Assembly (NCBI GenBank): GCA_002377645.1
Contig: DFQF01000091.1
Coordinates: 11,779-62,796 of the forward strand
Direction: 5' to 3'
DNA length: 51,018 nt
Source of the DNA: Nitrospinaceae bacterium UBA3496
GTDB lineage: Bacteria; UBA8248
The translations under genes were made by a program, and so were the position numbers. Below, piece by piece: positions 35,613 to 43,786 of the stretch; the first letter of the stretch is position 1, and every line of letters begins with the position of its first letter. A model generated the notes under the pieces. That model made no database searches and was not told the DNA's origin. It saw only the letters and a program-made list of their open reading frames with translations.

Positions 35613-38261
35613 TTATTCAGAATCATTCTTAATAAAGGTAGAAATACTTGAAAGAATTTGATCTATTTTACCTATATCACTACCTCCCCCCGCTTGCGCA
35701 AAATCAGGACGCCCTCCACCTTTTCCTCCAAGACCAGACGCAATTTTGCCAACTAATTTACCTGCATGGACACGATCCAAAATATCTTTTGTAACCCCTG
35801 CAGCAATGGATATTTTCTCATCCAAAACTGAAATAATAACTACAACTCCACTTTGAATTTTTGATTTCGAGAAATCAATCATCTTTCTTAGTTCTTTAGA
35901 ATCAATTCCATCATGACGAACTGCAACTAATCGAATTCCATCAATTTCTTGACAATTTTTAATTTGTTTCTCTAACTCAGATGTTGATTCTTTAGTCCTT
36001 ATAGAACTCAATTCTTTTTCAAGATATTTAGAACGTTCCAATAATTCTTCAACTCTTTTGATTTCTTCATTTGGTGAAGATTTCAGAATCTGTCGAATTG
36101 CATTTAACTTTTTTTGTTCATTCCTTGTATTTAAAAAAGCAGATTCTCCTGCCAATGCTTCAATTCTTCTTACACCTGATGCAACACTGCTCTCTTGAGT
36201 AATTCTGAAGAGACCAATCTGCCCAGTAGAACTTACATGAGTACCTCCACATAATTCTTTACTGAAATCCCCAATTGAAACAACTCTTACATTTTCACCA
36301 TATCTTTCCCCGAATAATGCAGTTGCACCAATAGAAAGTGCGTCATCTAAGATCATTTCCTGTGTTTCAACTTCTCTGTTTTTTGTTATGAAACCATTAA
36401 CAATATCTTCAACTTGTTCTTTTTCATGCTGAGAAAGAGAAGAAAAATGTGTAAAATCAAAACGCAGCCTATCCGGAGATAAATGAGAACCCGCCTGTTT
36501 AACATGATCTCCCAACACTTCTTTTAAAGCATGATGTAATAAATGAGTAGCAGTATGATTGACGGATAATTTAGTCCTTCTTAAATTATCTATTTTTGTC
36601 ATGATCTTTTCTTTTGGAGATAACTCTCCACGTTCTATAAGAATTTTAACAACATTTAAATTGGTAGAAGGTTTTTTCGTATCTAAAACTATAGCCGAAC
36701 CCGAACCCCAATCTATACGACCTTGATCACCTTCCTGACCTCCTGATTCAGCATAAAATGGAGTAGGATCTATCAAAACATCCACTTCCGATCCTCTTTC
36801 TGCTTTTTCCACCTCTATATTATCTTTAACTATTGTAAGCACTTGGGACGAAACAGAAAATTCGGAATATCCTTCAAAACGAATATCTCCAACAGTACTC
36901 TCTAATTTTTTCCAAATTTCCTCAACAGCAAGTTCTCCCGAACCTTTCCAAAAAGATCGGGCCCTCTCGCGCTGACCATTCATAGCCTGATCAAAAGATT
37001 TATGATCTATCTCTAATCCATGCGATGACGATGTCTCAATCGCTAAATCTAAAGGATATCCATAAGTATCAAGAAGAGTAAAAACATCCTCACCAGGAAT
37101 AATTTTCTTTTCAGATTCTTTAGCTTTTTCACATAATTCATCCATCCTTGGTTGCCCCTGTGACAAAGTTTTAGAAAATCTTTCTTCTTCAACAGTAGAT
37201 ATTTTAGAAATAAAGTTAAGATTATCGTGTAACTCTGGATAAGCAGAACTCATATTTTCAGACAAAACGGATGCAGTTTCTGATAAGAAAGGGTCTTTGA
37301 TACCAAGTACTCTAGCGTGCCTCATAGCACGACGAGCTATTTTTCTCAAAACATAACCTCTTCCTTCATTACTGGGTAAGATGCCATCGCAAATCAGAAA
37401 ACTTACAGCTCTACTATGATCTGCAATAACTCTAAAAGAAACATCTATGTCATTTTCACTTTGTTGATAAGATATCCCAGTTTTATTTTCACAAAATTTT
37501 ATCACTGGCATTAATAAATCAGTATGAAAATTACTGTTTTGATTCTGTAAGACAGATACAAGACGTTCCAGACCCATTCCAGTATCAACGGAAGGCTTTG
37601 GCAATAAATTCAAATTTCCTCCAGAATCACGATCATATTGCATGAAAACTAGATTCCATAATTCTAAGAATCGATCCCCATCATCATCATCATTTACACC
37701 TGGAGGAGAACCGTTAAGTTCTGGTCCTTGATCAAAAATTAACTCTGAACAGGGACCACAAGGTCCTGTATCACCCATCGACCAAAAATTATCTTTTTCT
37801 CCCATCCTCACAATACGATTCGAAGGAACTCCTATTCTTTTAGACCAAATTTCCTCAGCCTCATCATCCTCTAGAAAAACAGTTACCCAGATTCTTTCAC
37901 TATCGAGACCAATTTCATTTACCAAAAACTCCCATGCAAATTCAATAGCAGATTCCTTGAAGTAATCTCCAAAAGAAAAATTACCTAACATCTCGAAAAA
38001 AGTATGGTGACGAGCTGTCCTTCCTACATTCTCCAAATCATTATGTTTGCCACTAACACGAAGGCATTTTTGGGAGGAGGTGGCTCTTTTGTAGTTTCTT
38101 TTGTCTAATCCAGTGAAAACATCTTTAAATTGAACCATTCCAGCATTAGTAAATAAAAGAGTCGGATCACTTAATGGGATCAGAGAAGAACTCTTTACTA
38201 ATTGATGATTTTTTTTCGTGAAAAAATCCAAAAAAGCCGAACGTATTTGATTACCTGTCAT
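35613..38261 (-). CDS. alaS: Alanine--tRNA ligase
   Basis: 882 residues. The class II catalytic domain is marked by 'RSAFLDFFTKKNHQLVKSSS' and 'LLFTNAGMVQFKDVF'; the editing domain has the zinc-like HxxxH in 'VNHTATHLLHHALKEVLG' near residue 570 and 'CGGTHV' near residue 671. The C-terminal DHHA1-type domain ends in Gly-rich 'GGKGGGRPDFAQAGG'. All parts are present and the length is standard. It lies 35 bases after the mutase gene. Confidence 0.97.
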   Translation of the reverse strand: MTGNQIRSAFLDFFTKKNHQLVKSSSLIPLSDPTLLFTNAGMVQFKDVFTGLDKRNYKRATSSQKCLRVSGKHNDLENVGRTARHHTFFEMLGNFSFGDYFKESAIEFAWEFLVNEIGLDSERIWVTVFLEDDEAEEIWSKRIGVPSNRIVRMGEKDNFWSMGDTGPCGPCSELIFDQGPELNGSPPGVNDDDDGDRFLELWNLVFMQYDRDSGGNLNLLPKPSVDTGMGLERLVSVLQNQNSNFHTDLLMPVIKFCENKTGISYQQSENDIDVSFRVIADHSRAVSFLICDGILPSNEGRGYVLRKIARRAMRHARVLGIKDPFLSETASVLSENMSSAYPELHDNLNFISKISTVEEERFSKTLSQGQPRMDELCEKAKESEKKIIPGEDVFTLLDTYGYPLDLAIETSSSHGLEIDHKSFDQAMNGQRERARSFWKGSGELAVEEIWKKLESTVGDIRFEGYSEFSVSSQVLTIVKDNIEVEKAERGSEVDVLIDPTPFYAESGGQEGDQGRIDWGSGSAIVLDTKKPSTNLNVVKILIERGELSPKEKIMTKIDNLRRTKLSVNHTATHLLHHALKEVLGDHVKQAGSHLSPDRLRFDFTHFSSLSQHEKEQVEDIVNGFITKNREVETQEMILDDALSIGATALFGERYGENVRVVSIGDFSKELCGGTHVSSTGQIGLFRITQESSVASGVRRIEALAGESAFLNTRNEQKKLNAIRQILKSSPNEEIKRVEELLERSKYLEKELSSIRTKESTSELEKQIKNCQEIDGIRLVAVRHDGIDSKELRKMIDFSKSKIQSGVVVIISVLDEKISIAAGVTKDILDRVHAGKLVGKIASGLGGKGGGRPDFAQAGGGSDIGKIDQILSSISTFIKNDSE

Positions 38262-38296
38262 AACATCTGCGCCTATCCAAAATAGAAACTGCCATT

Positions 38297-39829
38297 TTAA
38301 ACAACAACCTGTTCTTTAAATAAACCAAAAACATTTCTAAGTTCATCAGAGATTTCACCTAAAGTAGCATGAGATTTCGCGGCATTCAAAATATAAGGTA
38401 TTAAATTATCATCATTTTTTGCTGCATCAGAAAGAGATTTTAAGGAATCCATTGTTTTCTTATTGTTTCTTGTTTTTTTGAGACTTCTTAATCTTCGGTT
38501 TTGTTCTTTCTCAATTTCTGGATTTATCTTCGTCAAAGGAACATCAAAATCATCATTTTTATTAAAACAATTGAGACCAATAATTTTGATGCTACCTTTA
38601 TCGATTTCTTTTTGATATTTAAATGCACTTTCCTGAATTTCTCTTTGAACCCATCCATTTTGAATAGAAGCAACCATCCCACCCATTGAATCGATTTTTT
38701 CAATCAAACTCAACGATTCATTTTGCAATTCTAAAGTCATTTTCTCAAGAATATAAGCACCACCACAAGGATCTACTGTGGCTGCAATATTAGTCTCTTC
38801 TGCAACTATCTGTTGAGTCCTTAGAGCCAAGCTAGCTGTTTCTTCTGTTGGAAGAGAAAGTGCTTCATCCCAAGAATTTGTATGTAAAGACTGAGTTCCC
38901 CCCAAAACGGCGGCTAAAGCTTGGTATGAAGTTCTAATTATATTGTTTTTTGGTTGTTGAGCTACCAAGGAACTCCCTGCAGTCTGTGCATGGAAACGAA
39001 ATTTACATGACTCTTCATCTTTACTTCCAAATCTTTCTTTCATTATTTTAGCCCAAAGTGTTCTTGAGGCTCTAAATTTTGCAATTTCTTCTAAGAAATT
39101 ATTATGTACATTCATAAAAAATGAAATTCGTTTGCCTATAACATCAGCATTCATTCCAGCATCTATAGCGGATTCAACATAAGTTATAGCATTCGATAAT
39201 GTAAATGCAATTTCTTGTATAGCATTAGAACCAGCCTCTCGAATATGATACCCGCTTATAGAAATTGGATTCCATTTGGGCATTTCTTTACTACAAAAAG
39301 AAATCGAATCAGATATAAGTCTCAGACTATTTTCTAAAGGGTATATATAAGTCCCACGGGCAATATATTCTTTGAGAGCATCGTTTTGAATTGTGCCTCT
39401 TAAATTACTTATCTCAAAACCCCTTTTTTCTGCTATAGCTATGTAAAAGCATAACAAGATTGCAGCTGTAGAATTTATGGTCATAGAAGTAGAAATTTTA
39501 TCAAGAGGAATATCCTTGAACAACAAATCCATATCATCAATTGAAGATATAGATACTCCTACACGTCCAACCTCTCCTTCAGATAAATGATTATCCGCGT
39601 CGTAACCAATCTGAGTAGGTAAGTCAAATGCAACTGAAATTCCCATTTGTCCCTTGGATAACAAATATTTATACCTTTTATTACTTTCTGATGCGGAACC
39701 GAAGCCTGCATATTGACGCATTGTCCAAAATCTTCCTCTGTACATATTTGTACGTATTCCTCTGGTAAATGGAAATTGACCAGGCATTGTATTTTCAAAA
39801 TTACCTATATAATCATCAGATTTCTTCAT
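38297..39829 (-). CDS. Methylmalonyl-CoA mutase large subunit, catalytic domain only
   Basis: 510 residues covering the TIM-barrel substrate domain and a short C-terminal extension, but not the B12-binding domain with its DxHxxG motif. Recognisable parts are 'FPFTRGIRTNMYRGRFWTMR', 'RQYAGFGSASESN', 'AFDLPTQIGYDADN', 'SISGYHIREAGSNA' and 'QSLHTNSWDEAL'. Tyr in RQYAGF and Arg in 'ENSLRLI' favour methylmalonyl-CoA over isobutyryl-CoA as substrate, from memory of family comparisons. A separate cobalamin-binding subunit must be encoded elsewhere. It follows ymdB by about 75 bases. Confidence 0.88.
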   Translation of the reverse strand: MKKSDDYIGNFENTMPGQFPFTRGIRTNMYRGRFWTMRQYAGFGSASESNKRYKYLLSKGQMGISVAFDLPTQIGYDADNHLSEGEVGRVGVSISSIDDMDLLFKDIPLDKISTSMTINSTAAILLCFYIAIAEKRGFEISNLRGTIQNDALKEYIARGTYIYPLENSLRLISDSISFCSKEMPKWNPISISGYHIREAGSNAIQEIAFTLSNAITYVESAIDAGMNADVIGKRISFFMNVHNNFLEEIAKFRASRTLWAKIMKERFGSKDEESCKFRFHAQTAGSSLVAQQPKNNIIRTSYQALAAVLGGTQSLHTNSWDEALSLPTEETASLALRTQQIVAEETNIAATVDPCGGAYILEKMTLELQNESLSLIEKIDSMGGMVASIQNGWVQREIQESAFKYQKEIDKGSIKIIGLNCFNKNDDFDVPLTKINPEIEKEQNRRLRSLKKTRNNKKTMDSLKSLSDAAKNDDNLIPYILNAAKSHATLGEISDELRNVFGLFKEQVVV

Positions 39830-39902
39830 TTTTAGAACTTTGCTTTCTAAAAGTAAAAATTAAAAGATTAGAAAAACTCAAAAAACATCTTAGAAAATAT
39901 TT

Positions 39903-40691
39903 CTATTCTTCTTTTTCTTCTATTATACAAATCCTTTCAATAGATTTAGCCCTTCTAGTAATAGAGTCAATATCAATTAAAACACCATTGAGTTGTCCAT
40001 TTCCTTTTGCAGGTTCCAATCTTCTAGGTATTCCCATAAGAAATTTTTCAAGTACTATAGATGTATCCATCCCTATAACTGAATTAAAGGGACCTGTCAT
40101 ACCTACATCAGTTATATAAGCAGTCCCTTTTGGAAGAACTTTATTATCTGCAGTTTGTATATGAGTATGAGTTCCAACAACCGCTGAAACTTTACCATCA
40201 AGGTACCATCCCATAGCAACTTTTTCACTAGTAGTTTCTCCATGAAAGTCAACAAAGATTACATATTCCTGTTCCTTCAGATTTGCTAATAATTTATCAA
40301 CTTTTCTAAACGGACAATCAACGGAAGGCATAAAAACTCTTCCCATAAGATTGATAACAACTATATTAGGAGAAAAACTCGAAGATATAAATATACCGCT
40401 ACCAGGATTGGACTCAGGGTAATTTGCAGGTCGAAGTAATCTTGGTTCCGTAAACATGAAATCTTTTATTTCTTTTCGATCCCAGACATGGTTCCCAGTG
40501 GTTATTACATCTGCACCGCACTCAAAAAGATGATCTGCGTTCTGAATATTTATACCAAAACCTCCTGCTGAGTTTTCTCCATTAATAACACAAAAATCCA
40601 CGGAATATTTTTGTTTTAAAAGAGGAACTCTCTCAACAGCCATCTTCCTACCAACTTTTCCAGTAACATCACCAATAAATAAAATTTTCAT
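39903..40691 (-). CDS. ymdB: TIGR00282-family metallophosphoesterase (YmdB-like)
   Basis: 262 residues when started at ATG 40691. The two-metal site shows in 'FIGDVTGKVGRK', 'NGENSAGG', 'TTGNHVWDRKE', 'FHGETTSEK' and 'GTHTHIQTAD'. This family acts as a cyclic-nucleotide phosphodiesterase in Bacillus and is nearly always next to rny. The rny stop is 7 bases upstream, so the two are translationally linked. A longer in-frame start 13 codons up overlaps rny and is not needed. Confidence 0.9.
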   Translation of the reverse strand: MKILFIGDVTGKVGRKMAVERVPLLKQKYSVDFCVINGENSAGGFGINIQNADHLFECGADVITTGNHVWDRKEIKDFMFTEPRLLRPANYPESNPGSGIFISSSFSPNIVVINLMGRVFMPSVDCPFRKVDKLLANLKEQEYVIFVDFHGETTSEKVAMGWYLDGKVSAVVGTHTHIQTADNKVLPKGTAYITDVGMTGPFNSVIGMDTSIVLEKFLMGIPRRLEPAKGNGQLNGVLIDIDSITRRAKSIERICIIEEKEE

Positions 40692-40698
40692 CGACTTA

Positions 40699-42273
40699 TT
40701 AATGGGCCGTAGCCATGTGACGAGTTTCACGAATAACAGTAACTATTATCTCTCCTGGGTAAGTTTGCTCAGATTCAATGCGTTTTGCTATATCCCTTGC
40801 TAAAAAATCGGCCTGAGAATCTGAAACACTTTCTGGCAAAACACTCACTCTTATCTCTCGTCCAGCCTGAAGAGCATAACATTTTTCAACACCTTTAAAG
40901 GAATTTGCTATACCCTCTAAGGCCTCTAGTCTTTTTACATAACTCTCTGCAATTTCACGTCTTGCCCCCGGTCTTGCTGCTGAGAGTGTATCTGCAGCTT
41001 TTACTAAAACAGACTCTATACAATTCGGTTCTTCATCTTCATGATGCGATACAATAGCATTAAGAACTTGTGAAGGTTCTTTAAATCTTCTTGCCATTTC
41101 ATAACCAATTTCAACATGAGACCCTTCTATCTCGTGCGTAGCAGATTTTCCAATATCATGAAAAAGACCTGCTCTTTTTGCCATATAAGGGTCTAAACCT
41201 AATTCATTTGCAAGAATTCCAGCTAAATGAGCAACCTCTTTAGAATGTTCAAGCGCGTTCTGACTATAGCTTGTTCGATATTTCATTCGACCAAGATATT
41301 TAATTAATTCTGGATGAACATCTTTTATTGAAAGTTCAATTACCGCGTCTTTTCCAGCTTGTAAAATCAGATTTTCTATTTCTTTAGTAGTCTTTTTTAC
41401 CACTTCCTCTATTCTACCTGGATGAATTCGACCATCTTCAACCAAGTATTCAAGGGACAATCTTGCTATTTCTCTTCTAACCTTATCAAAAGCAGAAACG
41501 ACTACAGCTTCAGGAGTATCATCAACTATGATATCGACTCCAGTTGCCATCTCAAGTGCACGAATGTTTCTTCCCTCTCGACCTATAATTCTACCCTTCA
41601 TCTCTTCACTTGGAATTGAGACTACACTTACCAAACTCTCTGCAACATAATCATTTGAAAATCTTTCGGCAGCACTTGCAATTAATTTTTGTGATTCCAT
41701 TGTTAGATTTTGCTTAACCTTTTCTTCATATTTTTTAATCTCTTCATGTATATCTTTTTTAGCTTCTTCTTCGTATTTTTCCATTAATTCTTTTTTCGCA
41801 TCTTGAGCAGTTAAACCTGAGATCCTTTCTAATTTCAAATTCTCTTCCTCTATTAATTCAGCATAATGTTTCTCATTTGCTTCTATCTGATTCTCCCGCT
41901 CTTGCATCTGTGAAATCCGTTTTTCAATTGAAAAATCTTTAGAATCAAGACTTTGTCTTCTTTTATCAAGAACCTCTTCTCTTTGAGTCAAACGATCTTC
42001 AATTTTCTGTAATTCATCAAATCTATCTTTGTTTTCATCAACCAATTTCTCTCTAAGTTGAAACATTTGTCCTTTATAATCGTTTTCTAAATCCTTGATT
42101 TTTTGATTTAATCTTTCCTCGGCATCTTGGTCTCTTGACTTTATTTTATCCTCAAAATCATTCCTAACTTTTGTAAGAGTTTTTTTTGAATTAAAGATTA
42201 GATAAAAAATAATCAAACAACTTAAGACCATTAGAAAAATAAGAATGATCAATAAATTAGGTATCGTTAACAT
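40699..42273 (-). CDS. rny: Ribonuclease Y
   Basis: 524 residues: an N-terminal membrane anchor ('LLIILIFLMVLSCLIIFYLI'), a long coiled coil to about residue 200, a KH domain ('GRIIGREGRNIRALEMATG') and an HD domain ('AGLFHDIGKSATHEIEGSH'). It is a membrane-bound endoribonuclease that starts mRNA decay. ATG at 42273 has AGGAGG six bases upstream. Found mainly in Gram-positive bacteria but also in deltaproteobacteria and relatives, which supports the lineage guess. Confidence 0.95.
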   Translation of the reverse strand: MLTIPNLLIILIFLMVLSCLIIFYLIFNSKKTLTKVRNDFEDKIKSRDQDAEERLNQKIKDLENDYKGQMFQLREKLVDENKDRFDELQKIEDRLTQREEVLDKRRQSLDSKDFSIEKRISQMQERENQIEANEKHYAELIEEENLKLERISGLTAQDAKKELMEKYEEEAKKDIHEEIKKYEEKVKQNLTMESQKLIASAAERFSNDYVAESLVSVVSIPSEEMKGRIIGREGRNIRALEMATGVDIIVDDTPEAVVVSAFDKVRREIARLSLEYLVEDGRIHPGRIEEVVKKTTKEIENLILQAGKDAVIELSIKDVHPELIKYLGRMKYRTSYSQNALEHSKEVAHLAGILANELGLDPYMAKRAGLFHDIGKSATHEIEGSHVEIGYEMARRFKEPSQVLNAIVSHHEDEEPNCIESVLVKAADTLSAARPGARREIAESYVKRLEALEGIANSFKGVEKCYALQAGREIRVSVLPESVSDSQADFLARDIAKRIESEQTYPGEIIVTVIRETRHMATAH

Positions 42274-42288
42274 TGGTACCTCCTATAA

Positions 42289-42885
42289 TTAACAAGAACA
42301 TCTGATCAACTCTTTATCGGTTATAATCCAATCTAGATGTTGATCCCATTCTCTTGATGGTAAATTCCGTTCCCAAAAAAACTGAAATGAAAAACCAACT
42401 CCTACTCTTATAGTTTTCAAATCTAGAATACTTAAAAACTTATCGTAAAAACCTTTCCCATAACCCAATCTAGTACCATTTAAATCAAATGCTAAACCAG
42501 GGATTAAGATTACATCAAAAACTGAAGAATCAACTTTAACACCACAATTATTCGGCTCTAAAATATTCGAATATCCAACTGAAAAATCTTCTCTGAGATT
42601 ATTTACAGAATAAAAATCTAGACTTTTACCATTCACTTTAGGAAAATAAAAAACTCTATTAGAATCTTTATGACCATCCCATATTAAAGAAATATCAATC
42701 TCCTTATTTTCATGAATTGGATGAAAAACAGCTATATGTCTTAGCTGAAAAATTGTTAAAAACACTTCCAATCTATTACAAAAATTAAGACTAGAGGTTC
42801 TCCTGTTGTTTTCAGATACTTCACTTCTAACTTTTTTTATTTTTTTTCTTAAAACACTTTTTTGTGTTAGATTTAAAATACTCAA
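42289..42885 (-). CDS. 5-formyltetrahydrofolate cyclo-ligase
   Basis: 198 residues. The family signatures are 'VLRKKIKKVRSEVS' at the start, 'FYFPKVNGKSLDFY', 'VILIPGLAFDLNGTRLGYG' and the ATP-binding loop 'GYGKGFYDKFL'. It converts 5-formyl-THF to methenyl-THF. No ATG opens the frame; TTG at 42885 is the likely start, without a clear ribosome-binding site. Its place directly behind 6S RNA is the classical arrangement (ssrS-ygfA in enterobacteria). Confidence 0.9.
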   Translation of the reverse strand: MSILNLTQKSVLRKKIKKVRSEVSENNRRTSSLNFCNRLEVFLTIFQLRHIAVFHPIHENKEIDISLIWDGHKDSNRVFYFPKVNGKSLDFYSVNNLREDFSVGYSNILEPNNCGVKVDSSVFDVILIPGLAFDLNGTRLGYGKGFYDKFLSILDLKTIRVGVGFSFQFFWERNLPSREWDQHLDWIITDKELIRCSC

Positions 42886-42918
42886 AGTTTAAATCCCATA
42901 AATAAAAGAAAACCCGTC

Positions 42919-43095
42919 GACCCCATCATTGTGCCGTGTGAGTTAAGCTATGAACCCAGCCTTGGCCAGGTGGGCATCCAAAATGGGGCTTTAGGTTCAA
43001 ATCCAATTGGAAATGACTCACCACCTCACGGAAGGATTCCCTTTTCAAAAATTACTGGGTCAAATGCTTTCGCCCATCACGTTCACGACAGGGTC
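42919..43095 (-). ncRNA. ssrS: 6S RNA
   Basis: The 279-base gap between zapA and the cyclo-ligase gene can be folded, on the minus strand, into a 6S-like rod of about 177 nt. GACCCTGTCGT at the 5' end pairs with ATGATGGGGTC at the 3' end (11 pairs with G-U wobbles). Inside, GACCCAG can pair with CTGGGTT, and 'TTGAACC' and 'ACGGCAC' resemble conserved 6S segments flanking the central bubble. Size and gene context are as expected. 6S RNA binds sigma-70 RNA polymerase in stationary phase. Ends are approximate. Confidence 0.82.
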
Positions 43096-43164
43096 TTTAA
43101 TAATAAATTTAATGGGAAAAACTACAAAGGGAAAAGAAAGAAAGATCAGAAATCAGACGTGAAT

Positions 43165-43440
43165 TTAAACAGCTTCCTTAATCAATTCAATTAGCTTATC
43201 TGCCTTTTGAGATACTGCTTCATTATTATCAATTAAGTTTTTTTGTTCACTAAAAAAATCATTAGCAATATTCATGGATGCCAATAAAACTACCTTAAGA
43301 GGGTCATTGCTCTGTCTAGAAACTTTCATAATTTGTTTATCAACATAATCTGCTAGCTTCTGAGCATACTCTGGATCAGCATCACTCTTTAAATTCAAAA
43401 CTTGTCCAAAAATCTTTAAAGTCAGTTTCTTCTCACTCAT
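43165..43440 (-). CDS. zapA: Cell division protein ZapA
   Basis: 91 residues with the ZapA pattern: 'LTLKIFGQVLNLKSDADPEY' at the N-terminus, then 'QKLADYVDKQIM' and a C-terminal coiled-coil helix. ZapA cross-links FtsZ filaments at the septum. It lies between a small coiled-coil gene and 6S RNA, the classical setting of the gene. Confidence 0.9.
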   Translation of the reverse strand: MSEKKLTLKIFGQVLNLKSDADPEYAQKLADYVDKQIMKVSRQSNDPLKVVLLASMNIANDFFSEQKNLIDNNEAVSQKADKLIELIKEAV

Positions 43441-43455
43441 TACTCATCCCATCAA

Positions 43456-43716
43456 CTAATTCACACATAAACTTGAAAGTACTTTTTCTACACGTTCTGT
43501 AGCATGTTTTTGTGTATCATTAAGTTTCTTATTTTCCGCTTCTAAATCTTGTAATTTTTCTCTATTTAATGAAATTTCATTATTCGCTTTTTCTAGATCG
43601 GTCTTTGTCTTTTCAATTAGAACACCCATTTCATCCACTGATCTTCTCAATATGACTACTTCTTCAAGTATTTTTTTTATGCTTAACTCAAGATTATCCA
43701 TTTTTTCCAAAACCAT
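43456..43716 (-). CDS. Small coiled-coil protein (ZapB-like position)
   Basis: 86 residues, almost entirely predicted coiled coil with hydrophobic heptads ('LSIKKILEEVVILRRSVDEM' onwards). Its size and its place 15 bases before zapA suggest a ZapB-like division partner, as is common in deltaproteobacteria. The sequence itself is too low in complexity to prove it. A second ATG five codons in is an equally possible start. Confidence 0.65.
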   Translation of the reverse strand: MVLEKMDNLELSIKKILEEVVILRRSVDEMGVLIEKTKTDLEKANNEISLNREKLQDLEAENKKLNDTQKHATERVEKVLSSLCVN

Positions 43717-43786
43717 AAAATAAACCTTTTCAGTTCAAATAAACATACTAATCATTGTATTGATCGCACACATAGAATGTCAAGGA

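Noticed and set aside
42931..43194. Plus-strand reading frame of 87 codons
   Set aside because: It runs antisense through the 6S RNA and has no protein-like composition or ribosome-binding site.
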